From Sphingorhabdus sp. 109 (GTDB lineage Bacteria; Pseudomonadota; Alphaproteobacteria; Sphingomonadales; Sphingomonadaceae), in NCBI RefSeq assembly GCF_902506555.1, contig NZ_LR732707.1, positions 830,001 through 894,000 of the forward strand: DNA of 64,000 nucleotides. The letters run 5' to 3'. The notes beneath the pieces were generated by a model. The model ran no database searches. It saw nothing but the letters and a program-made list of their open reading frames with translations, and was not told where the DNA came from. The position numbers and the translations under genes were made by a program. This document shows, piece by piece, positions 55,174 through 63,520 of this stretch; the first letter of the stretch is position 1, and every line of letters begins with the position of its first letter.

Positions 55174-55617
55174 ATGGCAGTAGCAATGAGAATGTCCCGT
55201 GGCGGTTCCAAGAAACGCCCTTATTATAAAATCGTGATCGCCGATGCCCGCGCCCCGCGCGACGGCAAGTTTATCGAACGCATCGGCAGCTACAATCCGC
55301 TGCTCGCGAAAGATGACGAAAAGCGTGTTGTTCTGGACACCGAACGGGCAAAGCACTGGCTCGAAAACGGCGCACAGCCCTCCGACCGCGTCGCCCGCTT
55401 CCTTGACGCCGCCGGTCTGATGAAGCGTGAAGCGCGCAACAACCCGAACAAGGGCAAGCCAGGCGAGAAGGCCACCGAGCGTCTGGAAGAAAAAGCGGAA
55501 AAAGCAGCTGCTGCTGAAGAAGCCGCCAAGGAAGCCGCTGCGGCTCCTGCTGAAGAAGCACCAGCCGAAGAAGCACCCGTTGAAGAAGCTGCAACCGAAG
55601 AAAAGTCCGAGGGTTAA
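55174..55617 (+). CDS. rpsP: Ribosomal protein bS16 with long acidic tail
   Basis: 147 residues; S16 is usually 75-95. The core ([20 protein letters not shown], ... IGSYNPL) covers about 85 residues. From about residue 95 there is a charged tail of Ala, Glu and Lys ([16 protein letters not shown]), probably helical or disordered. Such tails occur in some alphaproteobacteria. It follows ffh by 44 bases. Confidence 0.95.
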   Translation: MAVAMRMSRGGSKKRPYYKIVIADARAPRDGKFIERIGSYNPLLAKDDEKRVVLDTERAKHWLENGAQPSDRVARFLDAAGLMKREARNNPNKGKPGEKATERLEEKAEKAAAAEEAAKEAAAAPAEEAPAEEAPVEEAATEEKSEG

Positions 55618-55620
55618 TCC

Positions 55621-56109
55621 TTGGACACGGTTGATCCGGACAAACCCGTCCCTCTTGCCGTCATCATTGGCGCGCACGGGGTGACCGGGGAAGTCCGGCT
55701 CAAGCTTTTCTGTGACAGCCTCGACAGTCTCAGGGCGCACAAGATATTTAACGGCGGCGCATTGACGCTGAAATCCGCGAAGCCCCACAAGATGGGAGCG
55801 ATTGCGCGGATCGCCGAAATTACCGACCGCAACGGCGCCGAAGCCGCCCGAGGTACCGAGCTCAGCGTCCCGCGTTCGGCTTTGCCGGAGTTGGACGAAG
55901 ACGAATTCTATCATATTGATATTATTGGCCTGCGCTGTGTCTCCGACGCCGGCGAGGAACTCGGAAAAATCTTCGCCATATATGAATTCGGCGCGGGCGA
56001 TGTGATCGAGATAGAACGCGCCAGCGGCAAAAAGTTCATGGTCCCGGTGCACGCGATCGACATGCGCGATGATCCGGCCATCGTGCAGGCGGAGTTTGTC
56101 GAACCATGA
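55621..56109 (+). CDS. rimM: Ribosome maturation factor RimM
   Basis: 162 residues. N-terminal RimM domain (LAVIIGAHGVTGEVRLKLF) and C-terminal PRC barrel (GEELGKIFAIYEFGAGDVIEI begins the second half; VPVHAIDM). It assists 30S assembly and binds S19. The start is the TTG at 55621, with GAGG inside the end of rpsP at an 8-base spacing; the next ATG would remove the IGAHG motif. The stop overlaps the next gene (ATGA). Confidence 0.95.
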   Translation: MDTVDPDKPVPLAVIIGAHGVTGEVRLKLFCDSLDSLRAHKIFNGGALTLKSAKPHKMGAIARIAEITDRNGAEAARGTELSVPRSALPELDEDEFYHIDIIGLRCVSDAGEELGKIFAIYEFGAGDVIEIERASGKKFMVPVHAIDMRDDPAIVQAEFVEP

Positions 56110-56420
56110 TGCTGATCCTGATCATTCTGGTGATAGCCGGTCTGTCTATCGCGATTATCGAAATTGCGAAGCGGGTGCAGCCGGATATTAACCTTGCCTG
56201 GTTGCCTTTTCTGGCAAGCTTGCCCGTACCCGGCCTGTCTGTGCTCTACTGGCTGTTCAATCTCTGGTGGCTGCAATCGGATAATTGCCTGGATATGCAA
56301 AACTGTGGTCGTGCGGCAATGATGAGCATGTCTGTCGGTGCCGCCGTCGGCTTTTTCGGCAGTTTCTTTATCGGCATGACTATCTCCATCCTGTGGATCA
56401 ACTGGCGCAGGAAGAAGTGA
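56106..56420 (+). CDS. Small membrane protein between rimM and trmD
   Basis: 104 residues, not recognised. Three membrane helices are likely: residues 2-20 ([19 protein letters not shown]), 30-52 ([20 protein letters not shown]) and 75-97. Two cysteines in the loop ([10 protein letters not shown]). It overlaps rimM by four bases and trmD by four bases (GTGA), so it is translated within this ribosomal operon. Confidence 0.8.
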   Translation: MMLILIILVIAGLSIAIIEIAKRVQPDINLAWLPFLASLPVPGLSVLYWLFNLWWLQSDNCLDMQNCGRAAMMSMSVGAAVGFFGSFFIGMTISILWINWRRKK

Positions 56421-57382
56421 CCTTCAACGCGCAAATCCTGACTCTCTACCCGGAAATATTTCCCGGACCGCTCGGCACATCGCTGGCGGGCAGGGCGCTG
56501 TCAGAAGGGAAATGGGCGCTCGACGCCATCAACCCGCGTGATTTCGCTACCGACAAGCACCGCAGTGTCGACGATACGCCGGCCGGTGGCGGCGCCGGTA
56601 TGGTGTTGCGGGTTGACGTCATGGCGGCGGCGGTGGACCATGCGATTGAACGGATGACGGAAAAGATCGGTTCGTCTCGAGCGCAGTCGAGAGGCGATCT
56701 GGGGAACGAAGGTGTCTCGACTTCGCTCGACACGAACGGGGAGGGCGCGCTCGGTTCCCACGGACAGCGGTTGTCCTCCAATTCCGTTCGCCCGGAGCCT
56801 GTCGCAGGGCTGTCGTCTTCCGCCGCCCCGACTTCGACAACCCCCGATCAGGTCCGGGGACGAGCAGCCACCCGTTTGCCAGCAGCCCCCATCCTCGCCA
56901 TGACTCCACGCGGAAAGCCTCTCACACAGGCCCGCGTCCGCGAAATCGCGACCGGTCCCGGTGTCACCATCATCTGTGGCCGTTTCGAGGGATTTGACGA
57001 ACGGCTGTTTCAGGGGCGGCCCATTGAAGAGGTCTCGATCGGCGACTATGTCCTGTCCGGCGGAGAAATGGGCGCTCTGGTGCTTTTAGACGCTTGCATT
57101 CGCCTGCTTCCCGGGGTAATGGGCGCGTCTTCTAGCGGAGATGACGAGAGTTTCGAGCACGGAATACTCGAATATCCGCAATATACCCGACCTCAAATAT
57201 GGGAAGGGCGCATTATCCCTGAAGTCTTGCGATCGGGGGATCATGCGAAAATAGCTGCTTGGCGGAAACAAAGGGCAGAAGAAGATACACGGCTAAGGCG
57301 GCCGGATTTATGGGAGCGTCACAGGGACGCTCCGGATCAGTCGCCCTCTGGTGCGCAGGAAAAAGATAAAGATAAGGAATAG
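56417..57382 (+). CDS. trmD: tRNA (m1G37) methyltransferase with in-frame insertion
   Basis: 321 residues; usual length is about 230-255. SPOUT methyltransferase that makes m1G37 and keeps the reading frame. The normal body is intact on both sides: [37 protein letters not shown], then [27 protein letters not shown] and [19 protein letters not shown], with the catalytic Asp region [14 protein letters not shown]. Residues about 85-153 (DNA 56669-56875) are a low-complexity Ser/Gly/Pro insert built from palindromic repeats, between the helix after VDVMAAA and the strand PAAPILAM. Start is the GTG at 56417, overlapping the preceding gene. Confidence 0.95.
   Translation: MTFNAQILTLYPEIFPGPLGTSLAGRALSEGKWALDAINPRDFATDKHRSVDDTPAGGGAGMVLRVDVMAAAVDHAIERMTEKIGSSRAQSRGDLGNEGVSTSLDTNGEGALGSHGQRLSSNSVRPEPVAGLSSSAAPTSTTPDQVRGRAATRLPAAPILAMTPRGKPLTQARVREIATGPGVTIICGRFEGFDERLFQGRPIEEVSIGDYVLSGGEMGALVLLDACIRLLPGVMGASSSGDDESFEHGILEYPQYTRPQIWEGRIIPEVLRSGDHAKIAAWRKQRAEEDTRLRRPDLWERHRDAPDQSPSGAQEKDKDKE
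56669..56875 (+). repeat. Palindromic (REP-like) repeats inserted in trmD
   Basis: Contains several short inverted repeats typical of sphingomonad intergenic elements: TCTCGA-N6-TCGAGA (56675-56692), GTGTCTCGACTTCGCTCGACAC (56712-56733, read in two parts: GTGTCTCGACTTCG, CTCGACAC), and GCCCGGAGCCTGTCGCAGGG near 56790-56809. The insert keeps the trmD frame open for about 68 codons. One unit recurs at 42199-42216. Confidence 0.75.
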
Positions 57383-57385
57383 GTC

Positions 57386-57775
57386 ATGAACCTGATTCAG
57401 ACATTGGAAAAAGAAGCTGTAGAAGCATTTGCAGCATCGAAAGAAGTTCCCGAGTTCCGCGCTGGTGATACACTGCGGATCGGTGTGCGCGTCGTCGAAG
57501 GCGAGCGCGTTCGTACCCAGAATTTTGAAGGTGTGTGCATTGCACGGACCAATCGCGGCATGGGCTCCAATTTCACCGTACGCAAAATGTCGTTCGGCGA
57601 AGGCGTTGAGCGTGTTTTCCCGCTATATTCCCCGAACATCGAAAGCATCACCGTGGTTCGCCGCGGTATCGTGCGTCGTGCGAAACTTTACTATCTGCGC
57701 GGGCGGACAGGTAAACGGGCCCGTATTGCGGAGCGCCGTTTGAACCAGCCTTCGAAAGGCACTGAAGCAAAATAA
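57386..57775 (+). CDS. rplS: Ribosomal protein bL19
   Basis: 129 residues. Near the interface of the subunits. [35 protein letters not shown] and [11 protein letters not shown] are typical; [18 protein letters not shown] at the C-terminus. It begins 3 bases after trmD and ends the operon before a terminator. Slightly longer than E. coli L19 (115). Confidence 0.97.
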   Translation: MNLIQTLEKEAVEAFAASKEVPEFRAGDTLRIGVRVVEGERVRTQNFEGVCIARTNRGMGSNFTVRKMSFGEGVERVFPLYSPNIESITVVRRGIVRRAKLYYLRGRTGKRARIAERRLNQPSKGTEAK

Positions 57776-57796
57776 CCAACGCTTCATAAAAGTTTC

Positions 57797-57834
57797 AAAC
57801 AGCCGGTTCTCCCCACAGGAAAACCGGCTGTTTT
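57797..57834 (+). terminator. Intrinsic terminator after rplS
   Basis: A perfect 12-base stem AAACAGCCGGTT/AACCGGCTGTTT with a 13-base loop and TTTT at the end; 22 bases after rplS. Confidence 0.9.
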
Positions 57835-57858
57835 AATATCAGCTACAGGAAAAGTTTC

Positions 57859-58884
57859 ATGGGTTACAAAATCGCAGTCGTTGGCGCCACCGGCAATGTC
57901 GGGCGTGAAATGCTCAATATATTGGTCGAGCGTGAATTTCCCTATGACGAGATTGCTGCCGTCGCTTCGTCCCGCTCGCAGGGCAGCGAGATCGAAATCG
58001 GTGATACCGGCAAAATGCTCAAGGTTCAGAATATCGAGCATTTCGACTTTTCCGGATGGGATATCGCCCTGTTTGCGGCCGGTTCCGGCCCGACCAAGGA
58101 ATATGCACCCAAAGCCGCCGCTGCCGGTTGTGTGGTGATCGACAATAGCTCGCTCTATCGCATGGATCCGGATATCCCCCTGATCGTACCCGAAGTGAAC
58201 CCCGAGGCGATCAGCGGCTATAGCAAGCGCAATATCATCGCCAATCCCAATTGCTCGACCGCCCAGATGGTTGTCGCGCTCAAACCGCTGCACGATGCGG
58301 CGACGATCAAGCGGGTGGTCGTCTCTACCTATCAGTCGGTGTCCGGTGCAGGCAAGGGCGGCATGGACGAGCTGTTCGAACAGTCGCGCGCGATCTTTGT
58401 CGGTGACCCGAAGGAAAACCATGTCTTCACCAAGCAGATAGCCTTCAACGTGATCCCGCATATTGACGTGTTTCTCGACGACGGATCGACCAAGGAAGAG
58501 TGGAAAATGGTCGTCGAGACCAAGAAAATCCTCGATTCGAAGATCAAGCTGTCCGCTACCTGCGTCCGCGTGCCGGTCTTTGTCGGCCACAGCGAGTCGA
58601 TCAATATCGAGTTCGAAAAAGAACTGTCCGCGAAGGATGCCCAGAAAATCCTGCGCGACGCGCCTGGCATCATGCTGGTCGATAAGCGCGAGGACGAAGG
58701 CTATGTCACGCCGGTAGAATGCGTCGGCGATGGCGCCACCTTCATCAGCCGCGTCCGCGAAGATCCGACGGTCGAAAACGGCCTGAACATCTGGTGCGTC
58801 AGCGACAATCTGCGCAAGGGCGCGGCGCTGAACGCGGTGCAGATTGCCGAGCTACTCGGCCGCAAGCATCTGAAGAAAGGCTAG
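57859..58884 (+). CDS. asd: Aspartate-semialdehyde dehydrogenase
   Basis: 341 residues. It reduces aspartyl phosphate in lysine, threonine, methionine and DAP synthesis. Seen: the NADP motif VGATGNVGREML near residue 9, the active cysteine in ANPNCSTAQMV near residue 133, and the histidine in VFVGHSESI. AGGAAAAG precedes the ATG. Its stop is part of a CTAG that also ends the convergent emrB. Confidence 0.97.
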   Translation: MGYKIAVVGATGNVGREMLNILVEREFPYDEIAAVASSRSQGSEIEIGDTGKMLKVQNIEHFDFSGWDIALFAAGSGPTKEYAPKAAAAGCVVIDNSSLYRMDPDIPLIVPEVNPEAISGYSKRNIIANPNCSTAQMVVALKPLHDAATIKRVVVSTYQSVSGAGKGGMDELFEQSRAIFVGDPKENHVFTKQIAFNVIPHIDVFLDDGSTKEEWKMVVETKKILDSKIKLSATCVRVPVFVGHSESINIEFEKELSAKDAQKILRDAPGIMLVDKREDEGYVTPVECVGDGATFISRVREDPTVENGLNIWCVSDNLRKGAALNAVQIAELLGRKHLKKG

Positions 58885-60431
58885 TGCGCCGCACTCGCCG
58901 CTTCGGTTGAATCAAGTTTTATCCGCTGGGGTTTCTTCATCAGGAACACCAGCGGAACGCATAAGGCGGTAACCACAGCCATCAGCCAGAAATCGCCAAG
59001 ATAGGCGATCATCAGCGCCTGCCGGTTCACCTCTCCGTCGATCACCATCATCGCCTGTTCGCCATATTGACCGAGCCGGTTGATGCTGGTCGGGCTGACC
59101 GGCGACAGCTGCGCTTCGGTGACATGGCCCGCCAGATCGGCATGGCTGGTCTGCCAGTTGCGGCCCAGCAGCCCGACAAACACCGCTATTCCGACCGAAG
59201 CACCGATGGTTCGCGAAAGATTGAGCAGACTGGCTCCATCGGTGCGCAAGGCCGGCGAAAGCGTAGAAAAGCCCAATATATTCATGGTCACGAACAGCCC
59301 GCCCATGCCCAAACCCTGCACGATGCCACTGATGATCACGGGCCAGCGGTTCATGTCCAGGCTCCAGCCAGTCATCATCCAGGCCGAATAGGAAGCCAGC
59401 GCCATGCCCACCGCCACCACAAATCTGGCATCGATGCGGGTCGCCAGACGGCTGCCGATTGCCATTCCCATGAAAACGCCAATCCCGCGCGGCGCGAGGA
59501 TGAGGCCGGCATCAACCGGCGTATAATGATAGATATTCTGCAGCATCGGTGGCAGCAAGGCCATGGTGGAGAACATTGAAACGCCGGCCACCATCATCAG
59601 CAGCATCGCCGTGACCAGATTGCGGTCACGAAACAGATCGCGCGACAAGAACGGATTTTTCGCGGAGACCATATGGATTGAGAACATCCACAATGCCGCT
59701 GCGGCAATGCCGAACTCGATGATGATCTCCCAGCTTTCGAACCAGTCCTCGCCATTGCCGCGATCGAGCATCAGCTGGAAAGAGGCCATGAATCCGGCGA
59801 ACAGGGCGAAGCCGAGCAGGTCAAACTTGCGCCGGGTAACCGGTCGCGAGGGGAGTAGCGTCCATAGCATGATGAAGGCAATAATCCCCAGCGGGACATT
59901 GATCAGGAAAATCCATTCCCAGCTGTAATTTTCTGTCAGATAGCCGCCGATGACCGGTCCGGTAATCGGTGCGATCATCACCCCCATGCCCCATATTGCC
60001 ATCGCCCTGGGATGGTTTTTCGGCGGGTTGATGTCGAGCATTACCGTTTGCGAAAGCGGCATTACAAACGCACCGGAAAGGCCCTGCATGACCCTGTAGA
60101 ATACCAGCATTTCCAGGTTGCTGGCCGTCGCACAGAGAAAGGATGACAGGGTGAAGCCCGCTATCGACAGCAGGAACAGCTTGCGCGAGCCGATCCGGTC
60201 GGCGACCCAGCCGGTGATCGGGATGGCGACCGCCGAGGCCAATATATAGCTGGTCAATACCCAGGTCACCGTGTCGAGCGTAGCGCCAAGGCCTGATTGC
60301 ATGTGCGGCAGCGCGACATTGGCGATCGTCGAATCCAGTATCTGCATGATATTGCCGAGCATGACGGCAATGGTAAGCAGGACCCGGTTATCGACCGGTA
60401 GCGCCGCTACGTCGGGATCCTGCGTGTTCAC
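58881..60431 (-). CDS. emrB: DHA2-family MFS multidrug efflux transporter (EmrB type)
   Basis: 516 residues, about 14 membrane helices. Motif A-like GWVADRIGSRKLF near residue 75, motif C GAFVMPLSQTV-type segment and GVMIAPITGPVIGGYL near residue 155. Proton-driven export with the HlyD-type partner encoded just upstream; their genes overlap by four bases (ATGA). It probably exports hydrophobic compounds through an outer-membrane channel that is not encoded here. Confidence 0.93.
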   Translation of the reverse strand: MNTQDPDVAALPVDNRVLLTIAVMLGNIMQILDSTIANVALPHMQSGLGATLDTVTWVLTSYILASAVAIPITGWVADRIGSRKLFLLSIAGFTLSSFLCATASNLEMLVFYRVMQGLSGAFVMPLSQTVMLDINPPKNHPRAMAIWGMGVMIAPITGPVIGGYLTENYSWEWIFLINVPLGIIAFIMLWTLLPSRPVTRRKFDLLGFALFAGFMASFQLMLDRGNGEDWFESWEIIIEFGIAAAALWMFSIHMVSAKNPFLSRDLFRDRNLVTAMLLMMVAGVSMFSTMALLPPMLQNIYHYTPVDAGLILAPRGIGVFMGMAIGSRLATRIDARFVVAVGMALASYSAWMMTGWSLDMNRWPVIISGIVQGLGMGGLFVTMNILGFSTLSPALRTDGASLLNLSRTIGASVGIAVFVGLLGRNWQTSHADLAGHVTEAQLSPVSPTSINRLGQYGEQAMMVIDGEVNRQALMIAYLGDFWLMAVVTALCVPLVFLMKKPQRIKLDSTEAASAAH

Positions 60432-61516
60432 TCGTTACCGTTGCGCAGGTCGACGGTCACTTCCGCCGAAATACCGGCGATCAACTGTCGTGGAGGTTTG
60501 TCCAATATCCGGATTCGGACCGGCACACGCTGGGTGACCTTGACCCAGTTGGCATTGGCATTTTGCGCCGGCAGCACCGAGAATTCCGATCCCGTGCCCG
60601 CACCAATGCTCTCGACCTCGCCGTCAAGCTCCAGCTCCGGATAGGCGTCAAAGCTGATTATAGCCTTCTGTCCAACCTTCATCCGGGCGAGATCGGTTTC
60701 CTTGAAATTGGCTTCCACCCAGCTGTTCTTGTCATCGACGATGGAAAGCGCCGGCAGTCCGGACACCATCATCTGTCCGATCTGCAACCGGGTAGACTGG
60801 GCGACCCGTCCGGAAAACGGAGCCACCACCCGCGTGCGTGCGAGGTCGAGCAAGGCCTGGTCCCGGGCCGCTCTGGCCTCGGCAACGTCCGGATTTTCGC
60901 CAGGAGCGGCGGATCCGGTTGACAGACGCGACCTGGCCGCGACGACATCGGCCTGCGCGGATTTCAGTCTGGCGCGTGCGAGATCAACTTCATGCTGGGC
61001 GGCATCGAGCCGCGCCCGCGTGGTAAAGCCCTTGTCCATCAGCGCGGCCTGCCGCTGATAATTGGACTGGGCGAAGGCGATGTCCTGGCGCGCCACCTCG
61101 ATATCCACGCCGCTCACCTGATAATCGGTGCGCAGATTTTGAACCTCGACTTGCGCGGCGGCAATGCGGGCATTGCTTTGCGCTACGGTCAGTTCAAAGG
61201 GCGCGGGGTCTATGGCAAACAGGAGGTCGCCGACCGCCACCTGCTGGTTTTCCTCGACGGCTACTTGCACGATTTTCCCCCCCACCTCGGGAGAAATGGA
61301 AACGATGTGCTGCTGCACATAGGCATTGTCGGTGGACGCATAGCGGTCACTGGCAATCCAGTAATAGATGCCTGCAGCAGCGAGTAAACACGGCACAGAC
61401 AGCATCAACAGCCAGCGGATGACATTCCGTCCGGTCGACCGCTCCGCGGTGGGCGCTTCGGGTGAGCCTTCCGTCAACAGCGTCCTGTCGATATCGGGAT
61501 TGGGATTGTCAGCCAT
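60428..61516 (-). CDS. emrA: HlyD/EmrA-family membrane fusion protein
   Basis: 362 residues. An N-terminal cytoplasmic tail of about 30 residues, one membrane helix (VIRWLLMLSVPCLLAAAGIY), a biotinyl-lipoyl-like half (ISPEVGGKIVQVAVEENQQV), a long helical hairpin, and the returning half (VVAPFSGRVAQSTRLQIGQM). It bridges EmrB to an outer-membrane channel. Overlaps marR by 8 bases and emrB by 4. Confidence 0.93.
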   Translation of the reverse strand: MADNPNPDIDRTLLTEGSPEAPTAERSTGRNVIRWLLMLSVPCLLAAAGIYYWIASDRYASTDNAYVQQHIVSISPEVGGKIVQVAVEENQQVAVGDLLFAIDPAPFELTVAQSNARIAAAQVEVQNLRTDYQVSGVDIEVARQDIAFAQSNYQRQAALMDKGFTTRARLDAAQHEVDLARARLKSAQADVVAARSRLSTGSAAPGENPDVAEARAARDQALLDLARTRVVAPFSGRVAQSTRLQIGQMMVSGLPALSIVDDKNSWVEANFKETDLARMKVGQKAIISFDAYPELELDGEVESIGAGTGSEFSVLPAQNANANWVKVTQRVPVRIRILDKPPRQLIAGISAEVTVDLRNGNE

Positions 61517-61967
61517 GGGCAGGCCGATTCTCTAGCAAGTCACCTTCGTCGATTGATTGCAGATTGGTGCGGAACCGTTCGAGCAAACGATACAGCTTGT
61601 CCTGATCCTCGGGTGATATGTCGACAAGCGCCTCCTGCAGCAATTCTTCACCAATGGGTTGTAGCTGCTCGGTCAGCGCACTGCCCTTGCTGGTGAGATA
61701 TAATTTCCACGCCCGCCGGTCGGTGGGGTCGGCACGGCGTTCGACCATGTCTGCTGCCTGTAGCCGGTCGACCATCCGGCACAGGGCCATGGCATCCAGT
61801 TCCAGCATGTCGGCGAGGGCGCTCTGGTTGATTCCTTCATGACGTTGCAGCCAGGTCAACACCCGCCATTGCGGGCGGGTGACGCCGATCGCCTTGGCCC
61901 GTTTGTCGAAGGTCCGGCGGATCAGCCGGGAAATGTCGCCAACCAGAAATCCCATATTATCGCTCAT
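61509..61967 (-). CDS. MarR-family transcriptional regulator
   Basis: 152 residues. Winged helix: GVTRPQWRVLTWLQRHEGIN, recognition helix region SALADMLELDAMALCRMVDRL, and wing with the conserved DRRAWKLYLT. First gene of marR-emrA-emrB; it probably represses the operon by binding the palindrome just upstream, released by a substrate of the pump. Confidence 0.93.
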   Translation of the reverse strand: MSDNMGFLVGDISRLIRRTFDKRAKAIGVTRPQWRVLTWLQRHEGINQSALADMLELDAMALCRMVDRLQAADMVERRADPTDRRAWKLYLTSKGSALTEQLQPIGEELLQEALVDISPEDQDKLYRLLERFRTNLQSIDEGDLLENRPAHG

Positions 61968-61979
61968 GGCCGCCGTTTA

Positions 61980-61993
61980 ATAACATATGTTAT
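61980..61993 (-). promoter_or_regulatory. MarR operator candidate
   Basis: A perfect 14-base palindrome ATAACATATGTTAT, 13 bases before the marR ATG, and overlapping a TATAAC -10-like box on the minus strand. A repressor here would block the marR-emrAB promoter. Confidence 0.65.
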
Positions 61994-62056
61994 AATATGC
62001 AATGATTAGCTTTGAAATTTATAGAAGCCGGTCAATGATTGTGCCATATGATTGCC

Positions 62057-62704
62057 ATGACATTGCAAGCAGACGTTTATTGGTCCTTCCGTTCGCCCTA
62101 CAGCTATCTGGCTACGCGGCGTTATGTCGCGCTGACGCAGGACTATGACCTGCAGATCAACCAGCGCTTCGTATACCCGCTGGCAATCCGCGAACCGGAT
62201 TTCTTCGAGAAAAACCATCCCAATTGGCTCGGCTATACATTTCGCGATATATTCCGCGTGGCGCAGCATATGGGCATCCCGATGGCACCGCCAAAGCCCG
62301 ATCCGATCGTGCAGGACATCGCCACGCGCAAGATTGCCGACGAACAGCCCTATATTTTCGAACTGACCCGGATGGGACAGGCAGCATCGCGGCGTGGCAA
62401 GGGACTGGATTTTGCCAATGAGGTGTCGCAGCTCATCTGGGGCGGCACCGCAGGCTGGCACGAGGGCGATCATCTGGAAAAAGCCGCCGAGCGCGCCGGA
62501 CTGGACCTGACCGAATTGCGTGCCGAAGCCTCGACCCAGGCGGAAGGGCTTGACGCCGAAATAGCCGAAAACCAGAAGGCACTGGAATCCGCAGGCCACT
62601 GGGGCGTACCGACGCTGGTATTCGAAGACGAGCCCTTTTTCGGTCAGGATCGGATCGAACTTGCGGTCTGGCGGATGAAACAAAAAGGCCTTGCCGAGCG
62701 ATGA
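62057..62704 (+). CDS. 2-hydroxychromene-2-carboxylate isomerase / DsbA-like (GST kappa) protein
   Basis: 215 residues, thioredoxin fold with helical insert. The N-terminal VYWSFRSPYSYLA has the active Ser of the NahD/GST-kappa class instead of a CxxC, and the C-terminal HWGVPTLVFEDEPFFGQDRI holds the cis-proline. No aromatic-catabolism genes are nearby, so the substrate is open. ATG 62057 is preferred (starts MTLQADVYW); ATG 62048 is in frame. Confidence 0.87.
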   Translation: MTLQADVYWSFRSPYSYLATRRYVALTQDYDLQINQRFVYPLAIREPDFFEKNHPNWLGYTFRDIFRVAQHMGIPMAPPKPDPIVQDIATRKIADEQPYIFELTRMGQAASRRGKGLDFANEVSQLIWGGTAGWHEGDHLEKAAERAGLDLTELRAEASTQAEGLDAEIAENQKALESAGHWGVPTLVFEDEPFFGQDRIELAVWRMKQKGLAER

Positions 62705-62759
62705 GTGCGCGTCGGTCCGGCAATCCGGTCGTTCATCGCGAGAATTGGGAAAGTAAAAA

Positions 62760-63512
62760 ATGACTGCGAAGAAATGGGACTTTACGTCTTTTGACGGGGT
62801 GAAGCTCAAAATCCACGAGATGGGCGAGGGGCGTCCGCTGCTTTTGCTGCACGGCCTCTTCTCCAGTGCCGATACCAACTGGATCAAATTCGGTCATGCA
62901 CGGGCGCTGGCCGATGCGGGCTTCCGGGTGATCATGCCCGACCTCCGTGCGCATGGCGAAAGCGAAGCGCCGCATGATCCTGCGGCCTATCCCGATGATG
63001 TGCTGGTCCGGGATGCGCTGGCGCTGATCGCGCAACTGCAGTTGACCGATTTTGATCTCGGCGGCTTCTCGCTGGGTGCCCGGACGACGGCCCGGCTGCT
63101 GGTTACCGGAGCAAATCCGGGCAGGGCGATCCTTGCCGGCATGGGGCTTCAGGGCCTTGCGGGATGGGAACAGCGTCAGGCATTTTTTCAGGAGGCAATC
63201 CGGCTCAAAGATAGCGCCAAACGCGGCGATCCGCACTGGATGGCCATTCAGTTCATGAAGAGCCAGAAAATCGATCCGGAGGCAGCAAGTTTGTTGCTCG
63301 CGACTTTTTCCGATATGGATCCTGCCGAGGCAGCCAGCATAGAAACCGAAACGCTGGTGCTGTGCGGCAGCGAGGATCGCGACAACGGCGATCCGGAAGA
63401 ATTGGCGGCAATTTTGCTCAATGGCCACCATGTTGAGATACCCGGTACCCATATGAGCAGCGTGACAAAGGCGGAAATGAGCCAGGAGATGGTGCGCTTT
63501 CTGGTTGGATAG
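62760..63512 (+). CDS. Alpha/beta-fold hydrolase
   Basis: 250 residues. Oxyanion HG motif in LLLLHGLFSSADTNW, the nucleophile serine in GGFSLGART near residue 103, the acid in LVLCGSEDRDNG and the histidine in IPGTHMSSV. Esterase, lactonase or similar; substrate unknown. GGGAAAG precedes the ATG. The next gene starts 8 bases after its stop. Confidence 0.9.
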   Translation: MTAKKWDFTSFDGVKLKIHEMGEGRPLLLLHGLFSSADTNWIKFGHARALADAGFRVIMPDLRAHGESEAPHDPAAYPDDVLVRDALALIAQLQLTDFDLGGFSLGARTTARLLVTGANPGRAILAGMGLQGLAGWEQRQAFFQEAIRLKDSAKRGDPHWMAIQFMKSQKIDPEAASLLLATFSDMDPAEAASIETETLVLCGSEDRDNGDPEELAAILLNGHHVEIPGTHMSSVTKAEMSQEMVRFLVG

Positions 63513-63520
63513 GAGGGATG

